From DASUPK01 sp963724665 (GTDB lineage: Bacteria; Actinomycetota; Thermoleophilia; Solirubrobacterales; 70-9): a stretch of 64,000 nucleotides of DNA. Numbering within the stretch: the stretch's first letter is position 1; every line of letters begins with the position of its first letter. The stretch covers positions 310,001 through 374,000 of the forward strand of contig CAVRVH010000012.1 in the NCBI GenBank assembly GCA_963724665.1. Direction: 5' to 3'. A program made the translations under genes and the position numbers. Positions 51,167 through 64,000 of the stretch are shown here, one piece after another. The notes beneath the pieces are model-generated. The model was not told the origin of the DNA. It saw only the letters and a program-made list of their open reading frames with translations, and searched no databases.

Positions 51167-51546
51167 GACAAACGCTCCTCGCCAGAGCCGACCAGCTCGG
51201 CCAGGGAGGAGCGCAGCCCATCCTGCCCCTCCCGCTCGAGCAGGCCCTCGACGCCCGGGCGGGCCACGATCACGTAGTCGTGCCCGGCCTCGAAGCCGTC
51301 GGCCAGCTCCCAGAAGGCCTCGCGGACGGCCCGCTTCACCTTGTTGCGGGTCACCGCCTTGCCGATCTTCCGCCCGACGGAGAGACCCAGGCGCGCGCTC
51401 TCGCTCGACTCGTCGTCGCGGCGGGCGAAGGAGTAGAGGACGAGGAATCGGTTGCCACGGGAGTTGCCCTCGCGATAGACGCGGTCGAAGTCGCCGCTCC
51501 TGGAGAGTCGGCGCCGACGGGCATCCGGGCGGCCCTCAGACGCCAA
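51163..51546 (-). CDS. rnpA: Ribonuclease P protein component
   Basis: RnpA binds the catalytic P RNA in tRNA 5' processing. The 127-residue protein shows RRRRLSRSGDFDRVYREG and the conserved basic helix LSVGRKIGKAVTRNKVKR. The start overlaps the end of rpmH by 3 bp short of contact, and yidD follows. Standard actinobacterial order. Confidence 0.96.
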   Translation of the reverse strand: MASEGRPDARRRRLSRSGDFDRVYREGNSRGNRFLVLYSFARRDDESSESARLGLSVGRKIGKAVTRNKVKRAVREAFWELADGFEAGHDYVIVARPGVEGLLEREGQDGLRSSLAELVGSGEERLS

Positions 51547-51549
51547 CGT

Positions 51550-51684
51550 CTACGGGGTGAGCCGCTTGCGGCCCTTCTGACGCCGGCGCCGGAGAATCGC
51601 GCGGCCGGAGCGGGTACTGCTCCTGGCCCGGAAACCATGGGTCCGGGCTCGCTTGCGCTTCTTCGGCTGATAGGTCCGCTTCAT
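51550..51684 (-). CDS. rpmH: 50S ribosomal protein L34
   Basis: This 44-residue gene is easily missed because of its size. It encodes MKRTYQPKKRKRARTHGF, then ARSSTRSGRAILRRRRQKGR and the end KRLTP, the full L34 pattern. It lies 3 bp upstream of rnpA on the minus strand, head-to-head with dnaA, marking the origin-proximal divergence. Confidence 0.96.
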   Translation of the reverse strand: MKRTYQPKKRKRARTHGFRARSSTRSGRAILRRRRQKGRKRLTP

Positions 51685-51869
51685 CAGGAGAGCCCCAGAT
51701 GGAGGGGCGAGGGGCACGGCAGTATAGGGCGTGCTCTGCGCCGCGAAACCCCCTTCCCGGTTTTAGCCGCGTTTTGCACGGAGGTCGGCTGACCCCCCCT
51801 TTCGGGCCAGCGGGGCCGAGCCTATGATCGCCGCTCGCCCACTGACGCACGACGAGAGAGGAGGACCAC
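51685..51869. other. Divergent rpmH-dnaA spacer
   Basis: The 185-bp gap holds a TATGAT box at 51823 that could drive dnaA and a GC-rich hairpin zone (51788-51815). No clear DnaA box is seen. It is too short for a Streptomyces-size oriC. Confidence 0.4.
51859..51864 (+). promoter_or_regulatory. Shine-Dalgarno site in front of the GTT start of dnaA
   Basis: AGGAGG lies 5 nt before GTT (51870), the first codon that preserves DnaA domain I. It supports that codon as the start even though it is not a standard start codon. Confidence 0.5.
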
Positions 51870-53234
51870 GTTCCGGGGCAGGTTCGCGACGTTCGCCAGG
51901 ATCTCGAGGATCCCTGGCGCGAGATCCAGCGAGAGCTGGCAGCCTCGGTCCACGAGGACACCTACCGCCTCTGGTTCTCCCCCCTCACCCCCGTCTCCCG
52001 CCGGGGGGCCACCCTCTATCTGACCGGACCGCAACGGGTGGTCCGCTGGGTCGGGCGCCGCTACATGGACCTGCTCCGCGCCGCCACCCACCGCGCGGTC
52101 GACGGTCTCCGCGAGGTCGAGTTGGTCTCCCCGGACGACGCCGCGGCCGCTTCCCCCGCCTCCGTCGAGGCCGCCTCCCAGGTCACGCTCAACCCCGACT
52201 ACACCTTTGAGCGGTTCGTCATCGGCCCCGGCAACCAGCTCGCGCACGCTGCCGCGCTCGCCATCGCCGAGGCGCCCGGCGAGGCGTACAACCCCCTCTT
52301 CCTCCACGGCCCCCCAGGGCTCGGCAAGACCCACCTGCTGGGCGCGATCGCGAATTACCTCCACCGGCACAGCCCGCAGCTGGCGGTCCATTACACCACC
52401 GCCGAGTCCTTCACCAACGAATTCGTCTCATCGCTGCAGGGGGCCGGCATCGAGGGCTTCAAGGAGCGCTACCGGCGCGCCGACGTGCTGCTGATCGACG
52501 ACGTCCAGTTCCTCCAGGGCAAGGCGAGAACCGCCGAGGAGTTCTTCCACACCTTCAACGCCCTCTACGAGGGCGGCGCTCAGCTCGTGATCAGCGCCGA
52601 TCACCTTCCCGCCGAGCTCACCGCGTTGCCCGAGCGGCTCCGCGACCGGTTCGAGTGGGGCCTGACCGTGCCGGTCGAGCCGCCCGACCTCGCCACCCGC
52701 CTCGTCTTCCTCGGAAACCTCGCTCGGGAACAGACCGAGCCGCTTCCCCCCGACGCCCTGCGGGCGCTCGCCGGCAAGGCCTCCGCCAACCTGCGGGTCC
52801 TGAAGGGGGCGCTCACGCGAATCGTCGCTCTTTCCTCCCTGACGGCCTCCGCCGCGACACCTGCCTCGGTCGACCGGGCGCTGCCCGGCGAAACCATCGT
52901 CCCCACGCCACCGGAGCATCCCGAACCCCGTCAGGTGCAGGAAGCCGTCGCCGCCAGGCTCGATCTCAGCGTCGACGAGATCCTCTCCCCCACCCGCACC
53001 GCTCCCGTGGCGCGTGCCAGGCAGCTCGCCATGTATCTGACCCGCGAGCTCACCGACCTATCCCTTCCACAGATCGCCGAGGCCTTCAACCGCCGCGATC
53101 ACACCACCGTCATGCACGCCATCCGCAAGGTCGAGAACGGCGCCCTCCAGGACGCCAGCCTCTCGCGCGCGGTCGAAGAGCTCACCACCGAGCTCCAATC
53201 CCCGGGCGGAATGGATCGTGACCGAACCGATTGA
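51870..53234 (+). CDS. dnaA: Chromosomal replication initiator DnaA
   Basis: DnaA binds origin boxes and opens the DNA. The 454-residue form has domain I (WREIQRELAASVHEDTYRLW), a short linker, AAA+ Walker A GPPGLGKTHLLG, LLIDDVQFLQGK (Walker B) and a C-terminal domain IV helix-turn-helix with FNRRDHTTVMHAIRKVE. The first ATG/GTG/TTG in frame is 52038, which would delete most of domain I. A strong AGGAGG stands before GTT at 51870, so I place the start there; a base error (GTG) is the simplest alternative. Confidence 0.95.
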   Translation, partial: VPGQVRDVRQDLEDPWREIQRELAASVHEDTYRLWFSPLTPVSRRGATLYLTGPQRVVRWVGRRYMDLLRAATHRAVDGLREVELVSPDDAAAASPASVEAASQVTLNPDYTFERFVIGPGNQLAHAAALAIAEAPGEAYNPLFLHGPPGLGKTHLLGAIANYLHRHSPQLAVHYTTAESFTNEFVSSLQGAGIEGFKERYRRADVLLIDDVQFLQGKARTAEEFFHTFNALYEGGAQLVISADHLPAELTALPERLRDRFEWGLTVPVEPPDLATRLVFLGNLAREQTEPLPPDALRALAGKASANLRVLKGALTRIVALSSLTASAATPASVDRALPGETIVPTPPEHPEPRQVQEAVAARLDLSVDEILSPTRTAPVARARQLAMYLTRELTDLSLPQIAEAFNRRDHTTVMHAIRKVENGALQDASLSRAVEELTTELQSPGGMDRDRTD

Positions 53235-53252
53235 AAGAATCGTCAGAGGAGA

Positions 53253-53278
53253 CTGTCCACATATCCACGCCATCCACA
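53253..53278 (+). promoter_or_regulatory. Three tandem DnaA-box-like sites between dnaA and dnaN
   Basis: CTGTCCACA (53253), ATATCCACG (53261) and CCATCCACA (53270) repeat the TCCAC core at 8-9 bp steps in one direction; the first and last fit the actinobacterial form TTGTCCACA with one to three changes. The whole spacer is 83 bp. Confidence 0.5.
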
Positions 53279-53317
53279 ACCCTTACTACTCCTAGGGAAG
53301 CTCAAGACCAACAGGCC

Positions 53318-54421
53318 ATGAAGATCAACACCACAAGGCAATCACTGCTCGACTCGCTGCTCGTCGTTTCCCGGGCGGTATCCGCCCGGGCTGCGCTCCA
53401 GGCTCTCTCCGGGATCCTGATCACCACCAACGGGGAAGCCCGCCTCCGCGCCACCGACATGGAGCTCGGGCTCGAGGTCGGGCTCGATGGCGAGGTGGAC
53501 GGGCCCGGCTCGGTGGTCCTACCCGGACGGCTGCTCGTGGAGGTGGCACGGTCCCTGCCGGACGGCCCGGTCAGCCTCGGCCTGCGAGAGGCTGAGCGCG
53601 ACATCGAGATCAGCGCGGGCTCGTCCCGCTTCCACCTCCGCACCCTCCCGGCTGACGACTTCCCGCGTTTCCCCGACACCGAGGGGGATCCGGTGGAGTT
53701 GCCGGCCGCGCCGCTCCGGGACACCATCAACCGAGTGGCCCGCGCCGCCTCGCGGGATGAGGCGAGGCCGGTTCTGACGGGTGTCCTGGTGACGGTCGAG
53801 GGCGAGGAGATGACGATGGTCGCCACCGACTCCTACCGGCTCGCCGTGAAGACCACGAAGCTCGAGTCTTCGGTGCCCGAGCGGCTCGAGGCCAACGTGC
53901 CGGCCCGCGCCCTGCGGGAGCTGGCTCGCCTGATCGAGGCCGGCGGGGAGGACACGTTGAGCGTCTGGCTGACGCGGAATCAGGCGGTTTTCCGGGTGGG
54001 AGCGACTTCGCTGAGCTCGCGTCTGATCGATGGTCAGTTCCCGAACCATTCCCAGCTGTTGCCCGATTCCTACGAGCACGAGGTCAAGCTGCCCCGATCC
54101 GAGCTGCTCGAGGTGACACGCCGCGTCTCGCAGCTGGCGCAGCGCAACGCGGCGCTGCGGCTCTCGTTCTCCGACGGGGAGCTGGTGGTGTCGGCCGAGA
54201 CGCCGGATCTCGGTGACGCCCGCGAGGCTCTGCCGGCCCCGTATTCGGGCGAGTTGCTCGAGATCGGCTTCAACCCGGAGTTCGTCCGGGATGGGCTGGA
54301 GAGCATCGAGTCCGATGAGGTGGTGCTGAAGCTGATCTCACCATTGCGGCCCGGGCTCCTGGAGCCCTCCGCGGATGACGACTTCAGCTATCTGGTGATG
54401 CCGATTCGCCTGAACGTGTGA
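53318..54421 (+). CDS. dnaN: DNA polymerase III sliding clamp (beta)
   Basis: The 367-residue clamp has three similar domains, beginning MKINTTRQSLLDSLLVVSRAV, with GILITTNGEARLRATDMEL in domain I, RPVLTGVLVTVEGEEMTMVATDSYRLAV in domain II (key parts MVATDSYRLA) and the end YLVMPIRLNV, which carries the conserved tail. The open frame extends to 53231 but the homologous start is the ATG at 53318. It is followed 4 bp later by recF. Confidence 0.97.
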   Translation: MKINTTRQSLLDSLLVVSRAVSARAALQALSGILITTNGEARLRATDMELGLEVGLDGEVDGPGSVVLPGRLLVEVARSLPDGPVSLGLREAERDIEISAGSSRFHLRTLPADDFPRFPDTEGDPVELPAAPLRDTINRVARAASRDEARPVLTGVLVTVEGEEMTMVATDSYRLAVKTTKLESSVPERLEANVPARALRELARLIEAGGEDTLSVWLTRNQAVFRVGATSLSSRLIDGQFPNHSQLLPDSYEHEVKLPRSELLEVTRRVSQLAQRNAALRLSFSDGELVVSAETPDLGDAREALPAPYSGELLEIGFNPEFVRDGLESIESDEVVLKLISPLRPGLLEPSADDDFSYLVMPIRLNV

Positions 54422-54425
54422 GGCG

Positions 54426-55505
54426 ATGGTCCTCGGCGCAGTCGAGTGCCGCGCGTTCCGCAACCTCGTGGCTGCGCGAACCGAGATCGCCGCGAGCGTT
54501 GTGGTGGTCCACGGGCCCAACGGCGCCGGCAAGACGAATCTGCTCGAGGCGATCTACTTCGGTCTCACGGGCCGCTCGTTCCGGACGGGGAACGATCGTG
54601 ACCTGATCCGATACGGGGAGGAGGGGGCCCGCGTGGAGCTCGAGCTGGCGGAGGGCGGATCGCTGCTTGCGGCACTCGACCGCTCTGGAGAGCGCCGGCA
54701 TCTGCTCTCGGGCAGAGCCCTATCCGGTGAGCAGGGCGAGCGGCCCCTGGTGAGCGTCTTCCACCCGGATCGGCTGCAACTGGTGAAGGGGGCTCCGGCC
54801 CATCGCCGCGCCCACCTCGACCGGCTCTGTGGCGCGATCTGGCCGGCGCGGGCGGACCTGCGCCGGCACTTCGGCCGGACGCTTGCCCAGCGGAACGCCC
54901 TGGTCGCCCGTATCCGCGCCGGACTCGGCAGCGCCGACTCACTGCCTTCCTGGGACGAGCGACTTGCGGCGGATGCCGCACCGCTGATCGAAGCGCGAGC
55001 GGAGGCGGTCGAGTCCCTGAAATCTCCATTTGCGGAGCTCGCGGCCAAGCTCGGCCTGCCGGCGGCCGAGATCTCCTACCGGCCGCGCGCCCCTGACGGT
55101 GGCGAGGAGCTCGCGGCCGAGCTCGCCCGGCGGCGGGATCAGGATCTCGGACGTGCCTACACCTCCTACGGCCCGCAGCTCGACGAGGTCGAGATCCGGC
55201 TCGCGGACCGGCCCCTGAGGCGCTTCGCCTCACAGGGCCAGCAGCGCCTCGCTCTCCTCGCTCTGCTCTTTGCCGAGCGCCAGTCCCTGCTCGACGCCGA
55301 CCGGGCCGCTCCCCTGATGCTGCTCGATGACGTGATGAGCGAGCTCGACGCCGCGCACCGCAAGCTCCTGGTCTCACTGTTGGAGAGCGGCGGCCAGTCG
55401 GTGATCAGCGCGACCGAGACGGCCCATGTCCCCTCGGAGAGCGCCCTGCGCATCGAGGTGAGCGATGGCGCTCTCGCCACGGTCCCCGCCCTCAAGGCCG
55501 CGTGA
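54426..55505 (+). CDS. recF: DNA replication and repair protein RecF
   Basis: RecF is an SMC-like ATPase that helps load RecA at gaps. The 359-residue protein has Walker A HGPNGAGKTNLLEA (residues 30-43), the FRTGNDRDLIRYG segment, the signature FASQGQQRLALLALLFAE and Walker B MLLDDVMSELDAAHR. The stop TGA overlaps the dciA start codon. Confidence 0.96.
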   Translation: MVLGAVECRAFRNLVAARTEIAASVVVVHGPNGAGKTNLLEAIYFGLTGRSFRTGNDRDLIRYGEEGARVELELAEGGSLLAALDRSGERRHLLSGRALSGEQGERPLVSVFHPDRLQLVKGAPAHRRAHLDRLCGAIWPARADLRRHFGRTLAQRNALVARIRAGLGSADSLPSWDERLAADAAPLIEARAEAVESLKSPFAELAAKLGLPAAEISYRPRAPDGGEELAAELARRRDQDLGRAYTSYGPQLDEVEIRLADRPLRRFASQGQQRLALLALLFAERQSLLDADRAAPLMLLDDVMSELDAAHRKLLVSLLESGGQSVISATETAHVPSESALRIEVSDGALATVPALKAA

Positions 55506-55810
55506 TGGGCCGTCGAGCCCCCCGTCCGATTGGCGCCGCCCTTAAGACCGTCATCTCCGGGGCAGAGCCGGCGACGCTGCTGGCCGCCGTCCAGAGCGCC
55601 TGGCCCGGTGCGGTGGGGGAGGCCGTCGCCCGCGAAGCCAGCCCCGTATCCGAGCGCGATGGGGTGGTCACCGTCGCCTGCCGGTCCGCCACCTGGGCTC
55701 AGGAATTGGACCTGCTCAGCGCCCAGATCCTGGCTCAGATGAGGCAGAACCTGCCCGATTGGGCCTGTCTGGAGGCTATTCGCTTCACCGCTTCCGGAGA
55801 TGCCGGCTAA
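55502..55810 (+). CDS. dciA: DciA-type helicase loader (DUF721)
   Basis: The 102-residue protein matches DUF721: LLAAVQSAWPGAVGEAVA, VVTVACRSATWAQELDLLSAQIL and a C-terminal strand. DciA brings DnaB to the origin in bacteria that lack DnaC/DnaI, and its place between recF and gyrB is the actinobacterial one. GTG (55502) or the adjacent ATG (55505) may start it, both overlapping the recF stop. A DnaC-like gene also exists next to dnaB. Confidence 0.93.
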   Translation: MMGRRAPRPIGAALKTVISGAEPATLLAAVQSAWPGAVGEAVAREASPVSERDGVVTVACRSATWAQELDLLSAQILAQMRQNLPDWACLEAIRFTASGDAG

Positions 55811-55986
55811 GTTTCTTTTCATACGTGATTTGCAGGGCTTTTGTGTGCCTTTGACGCAATTTACGGGGCTTTCGACTGGTAAACTATGTGTACTTGTGTG
55901 AAGCCCCGACCCTCCTGTCCGCGAGGACCACCCGAGCCGGGTCACGAAGGTCGAGGCGTCCCCTGATGGAACTGAAAGGAAGCTGA
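55811..55986 (+). other. AT-richer gyrBA leader region
   Basis: This 176-bp gap is markedly richer in A/T than its surroundings (TTTCTTTTC, TAAACTATGTGTACTTGTGTG) and probably holds the gyrBA promoter. TTGACG (55851) and TAAACT (55880) are -35/-10-like but 23 bp apart. Confidence 0.4.
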
Positions 55987-58506
<2,520 letters not shown>

Positions 58507-58508
58507 GG

Positions 58509-58518
58509 GGAGGTGATC
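58509..58518 (+). promoter_or_regulatory. Very strong Shine-Dalgarno site of gyrA
   Basis: GGAGGTGATC is complementary to almost the whole 16S anti-Shine-Dalgarno end and stands 4 nt before the ATG (GGAGG core 9 nt away), just after the gyrB stop. Confidence 0.75.
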
Positions 58519-58522
58519 GCTG

Positions 58523-61350
<2,828 letters not shown>

Positions 61351-61354
<4 letters not shown>

Positions 61355-61986
61355 GCGGTCAGCAGGTACGGCTCCCACGCTTCGGGCGTCCGCGGCGCGG
61401 CTATCCGGATGAAGACCGTTGGGCCCGGTGGGCGTGGGTTCCGCTTCGGGTGCATCCGGATCTCGTGGGGGAGACGGTTGCCCTTCTTGCGGTTGCAGGG
61501 GGCGCAGGAGGCGACGATGTTCTCCCACACGGACTCGCCACCGCGGCTGCGAGGGATGACGTGGTCGACGGTGAGGGTGGGCTTATCCGAGCCGCAGTAC
61601 TGGCAGGTCCAGCCGTCACGGGCGAGGACGGCCTTGCGGGTGATGCGCCGGCGGTGGATGTCGCGCGGGACGCGGACGAAGCTGATCAGGCGGATCACCT
61701 CAGGGCAATCGAGCCGCATGGTCTCGGAGCGCAGGACGTCGTCTCCGTGCTCGAGCACCTCCGCTTTCTCCTTGAGGAGGAGAACAAGCGCCCGTCTCAC
61801 CGTGCAGACGTTGAGGGGCTCGTAGCTCGCGTTGAGGACCAGCACCCGTCCGCGGGTCAGGCGGCGGGCGGCGGCTACCGCTACTTCGGCGTCTGCATCC
61901 CCATCCCCAGCCAGGTCGTGGCCGTTCTGATGGGCGGCCTCATGGCCGTTGACCGCAACCCTCTCGGCGGTGGCCCCGTTGCCCAT
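61351..61986 (-). CDS. HNH endonuclease
   Basis: The 211-residue protein has a Gly/Ala/His-rich N-terminus, a conserved RGRVLVLNASYEPLNVCTVRRAL segment and a C-terminal HNH nuclease core: CQYCG, LTVDHVIPRSRGG, CAPCNRKKGNR, with two CxxC zinc pairs. Such stand-alone HNH proteins are widespread next to gyrA-type genes in actinobacteria and likely act in DNA repair or defence. A TACAAT box lies 11 nt upstream of the ATG. Confidence 0.92.
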
Positions 61987-61997
61987 AATCCCGCGCG

Positions 61998-62003
61998 ATT
62001 GTA
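61998..62003 (-). promoter_or_regulatory. Candidate -10 box (TACAAT) of the HNH gene
   Basis: TACAAT ends 11 nt before the ATG at 61986; a short leader is implied, with no ribosome site. Confidence 0.45.
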
Positions 62004-62012
62004 GTGCAGGGC

Positions 62013-62873
62013 CTACCCGGTCCCGGGAACTCCGGGCCGCGCGGAGATCGGCCAGCTGCCCAGCACACGCACGTTTTCGGCCTTGGAGCGAAGTGCCTCG
62101 ATCGCCCCGAAAAGCGGATCCTCGGAGGCAGCACCCTCCACATCCAGAAAGAACTGGTAGCGGCCCAATCCGCGGCGCAGCGGCCTGGACTCGATCCGGG
62201 TCAGGTTGACGGCTTGGTCCGAGAAGACCTGGAGGGCGTCGACCAGCGCGCCGGGGTGGTCCTCGCCGAGCTCCGAGAAGACAAGTGAGGTGCGCCAGGG
62301 ACCCGTGCCCGAGGGCACGGTCCCGTCCGGCGCGACCCAGACGAAGCGGGTGATGTTGTCGGGCTCATCCTCGACGCCATGACGCAGCACGGCGGCCCCG
62401 TAGAGGACGGCCGCAGATTCCGCCCCCAGCGCAGCCCAGGGCTGATCGGACTCGGCGACGGTCCGCACGGCCTCGGCGGTGCTTGGCGCCGCCCTGACCT
62501 CGGCCTGTGGCAGGTTCTCGCGGATGAAGCGGGCGCACTGCGCGCTCGGCTGTGGGTGGGAGATCACGACCTCGATCCGATCGAGCGGCATCTCCTCCCG
62601 AGCGATCAGGCAGTGGCGTATCGGGAGGTCGTATTCGCCGACGAGCGTGACGCCGTCGGCGTCGAAGGCGAGCGTGTCCAGGGTCGCTGTGACCGCACCC
62701 TCGATCGAGTTCTCGAAGGGGACGAGCGCTCGATCGGCCTCGCCCTCGCGGACTGCGAGGATCGCGTCGTAGACCGTTGCGGCGGGGACGGGCTGGACCT
62801 CCTGATCGCCGACCGCGGCCAGGAGGGCGTCCTCGCTGAAGGTGCCCCGGGGACCCAGGTACGCGATTCGCAT
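62013..62873 (-). CDS. pheA: Prephenate dehydratase
   Basis: PheA converts prephenate to phenylpyruvate for phenylalanine synthesis. The 286-residue protein has IAYLGPRGTFSEDAL, VPFENSIEGAVTATLD, VISHPQPSAQCARFI and a C-terminal ACT domain (TSLVFSELGEDHPGALVDALQVF, with the ESRP-type motif IESRPLRRGLGRYQFFLDVEG as its landmark IESRPLRRG) that senses phenylalanine. No chorismate mutase domain is attached. ATG at 62873. Confidence 0.95.
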   Translation of the reverse strand: MRIAYLGPRGTFSEDALLAAVGDQEVQPVPAATVYDAILAVREGEADRALVPFENSIEGAVTATLDTLAFDADGVTLVGEYDLPIRHCLIAREEMPLDRIEVVISHPQPSAQCARFIRENLPQAEVRAAPSTAEAVRTVAESDQPWAALGAESAAVLYGAAVLRHGVEDEPDNITRFVWVAPDGTVPSGTGPWRTSLVFSELGEDHPGALVDALQVFSDQAVNLTRIESRPLRRGLGRYQFFLDVEGAASEDPLFGAIEALRSKAENVRVLGSWPISARPGVPGTG

Positions 62874-62901
62874 GACTACGGGCGCGATCTCCGGCGCCGG
62901 G

Positions 62902-63975
62902 TCAGCCGCTGAAGACGACCGTGTAGGTGGCCGTGTTGTTGTCCGTCAGCTGTTCCCCGGGAACGGGTCGAACGGCGACCTCGACCGTTGTGTCCGTGCC
63001 CGGGGTTGGCTTGGTCGTCAGCGGGATCTTGATCGTGCCCGACTGGCCGGCGCTCAGGGATTGCAGCTGGCCGGTGAGCGAAGCCCCGCCGATGGTCACG
63101 TTGACGCTGATGCCCGTCTCGTCGCTGTCCCCGGAGTTGGTCACCCCGATGTCGATTTCCGTGGAGTCGCTGGGGACCGTGGTCGTCTGATCGGGGGAGA
63201 GCTGGGTGCTGCCGATCGTGGTCGAGTCGAGTTGGAGCCCGTGGGTGCCTCCGGTCGTGGCGGTGGTTCCGGTGATCGCGTTCAGCTTGGTCACCAGGGT
63301 CGTCTGATCGAGGTAGTCGGTCGCGTTGGCCGGCATGAAGTTGCCCGCAGGCAGGGGCTGGCCGTCCACCCCCTCGTCCTTGAGGACCTTCTGGATGCCT
63401 GGCTTGCCGATCTGGGTCCAGAGGATGTCGCTCGCGTACAGGGAACCCATCGCGTTCCCGATCGTCGTGATCGCGTCGGCGGTCTGGGTTCTCGCCGCGG
63501 CCTGGGTGACGTTGGCTGCGATTGCGGTGAGTGCGTTGCGCCGCAGCGTCAGCGTCTGCTCGACGGCGGCCTGCGGGTCGTGCATCTGGTCCGGTGTGCT
63601 CAGGCTCTCGGCGCGATCGAGCAGGCTGGACGACGCGTCACGCTGGGCGAAGATCTGGTTCTGGACATCGACCGAGCTCGAGCCGCTGGGGCTGCTGAGC
63701 AGCTGGAAGAAGTCCTTTCCGCTCTGCTCCGACTGCTGCATGATCGTCGCGATGCTCGAGTCGTAGTTGCGGAGCGCGCGATCGGAGCGCGCCTGGAGGC
63801 AGCCCCGGATCCCGATCACGATCAGGATCAGGAATGCGAGACCCACCCCGACGCCGATCAGGCGTCGGAGCAGAAATTGTTGGCGTCGCCGCTGGGGCCC
63901 CCCGACCCTGCGTCTTGGGCGCTCCGGTTCGTCGGCGACGAGCACGTCGTCTTGTTCCTCGTCGAGGAATGCCAA
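62902..63975 (-). CDS. Membrane-anchored secreted protein with CARDB-like end
   Basis: The protein (357 residues from the TTG at 63975; the frame stays open to 63996 near the window edge) starts LAFLDEEQDD and has a basic stretch, one helix (LLRRLIGVGVGLAFLILIVIG) and a helical outer domain to about residue 230. A beta domain follows (IDIGVTNSGDSDETGISVNVTI and NNTATYTVVFSG) that looks like a CARDB/Ig-type fold. Function unknown; cell-surface anchoring is likely. The start cannot be settled. Confidence 0.75.
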   Translation of the reverse strand: MAFLDEEQDDVLVADEPERPRRRVGGPQRRRQQFLLRRLIGVGVGLAFLILIVIGIRGCLQARSDRALRNYDSSIATIMQQSEQSGKDFFQLLSSPSGSSSVDVQNQIFAQRDASSSLLDRAESLSTPDQMHDPQAAVEQTLTLRRNALTAIAANVTQAAARTQTADAITTIGNAMGSLYASDILWTQIGKPGIQKVLKDEGVDGQPLPAGNFMPANATDYLDQTTLVTKLNAITGTTATTGGTHGLQLDSTTIGSTQLSPDQTTTVPSDSTEIDIGVTNSGDSDETGISVNVTIGGASLTGQLQSLSAGQSGTIKIPLTTKPTPGTDTTVEVAVRPVPGEQLTDNNTATYTVVFSG

Positions 63976-64000
63976 ACCGCTGAAGAGTATGAACACGGGT

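Noticed and set aside
55851..55885. TTGACG...TAAACT as a gyrB promoter
   Set aside because: The spacing is 23 bp, too long for a standard sigma-70 promoter; kept only as a note on the gap.

Overview
The window is high-GC DNA with dense, mostly operonic genes, and reads as a chromosomal origin region from an actinobacterium. The order parB-parA-rsmG-jag-yidC-yidD-rnpA-rpmH on the minus strand, then dnaA-dnaN-recF-dciA-gyrB-gyrA on the plus strand, is the classic actinobacterial oriC neighbourhood. A two-subunit Bacillus-like cytochrome b, the TreT/GT20 pair and the overall style suggest the class Thermoleophilia (Solirubrobacterales-like). That placement is inference from gene content only. 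I see no insertion sequence, prophage or CRISPR array, and no gene-free stretch above 300 bp.

Region by region. 0-11.9 kb: envelope and signalling genes (RDD-CPBP membrane protease, HAD hydrolase, MscS channel, bifunctional PBP, ThiL, a degenerate M28-type membrane protein, and an OmpR-type two-component system followed by an HtrA-like lipoprotein protease). 11.9-16 kb: IMPase-like phosphatase, trehalose synthase TreT and a GT20 synthase. 16-23 kb: rpsF-ssb, a small inverted pair of hypothetical genes, rpsR-rplI, dnaB with a DnaC-like helicase loader, and purA. 23-28.6 kb: GlsB-type protein with a 31-codon ORF in front, aldehyde dehydrogenase, tRNA-Lys, TatC/TatA, Dcd, zinc-ribbon protein. 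28.6-33.2 kb (minus strand): a HepS-like protein, Rieske protein, cytochrome b6-like protein, subunit IV-cytochrome c, MenG and a long-chain prenyl diphosphate synthase, which ties menaquinone synthesis to the quinol:cytochrome c reductase. 33.2-36.6 kb: hemB, a fused siroheme decarboxylase-like protein and hemL. 36.7-46 kb: ABC exporter, YmdB, a glycan cluster (phosphodiesterase, GtrA, membrane glycosyltransferase) and an aminotransferase-Ddl fusion. 46-51.7 kb: DUF151, SRPBCC, tRNA-Ile, chromosome segregation and membrane insertion genes. 51.7-61.4 kb: replication initiation and gyrase. 61.4-64 kb: HNH endonuclease, PheA and a cut membrane-anchored protein.

The less ordinary signals are these. 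(1) Three copies of a 76-78 bp intergenic palindromic element have compensatory changes in the outer stem and supply the stop codon of the neighbouring gene in two copies. (2) Two copies of a smaller bulged-T hairpin lie after stop codons. (3) A TANNNT box sits 6-7 nt before the start codon of at least eight first-in-operon genes, pointing to widespread leaderless transcription. (4) dnaA and hemL have good Shine-Dalgarno sequences in front of GTT and ATA, with no usable canonical start. (5) Two kinds of helicase loader (DnaC-like and DciA) occur in one chromosome. (6) There is an aminotransferase-D-Ala-D-Ala ligase fusion, a HepS-like gene heading the bc-complex operon, a fused AhbA-AhbB protein inside the heme operon, a large insert in GyrB and basic tails on both gyrase subunits.
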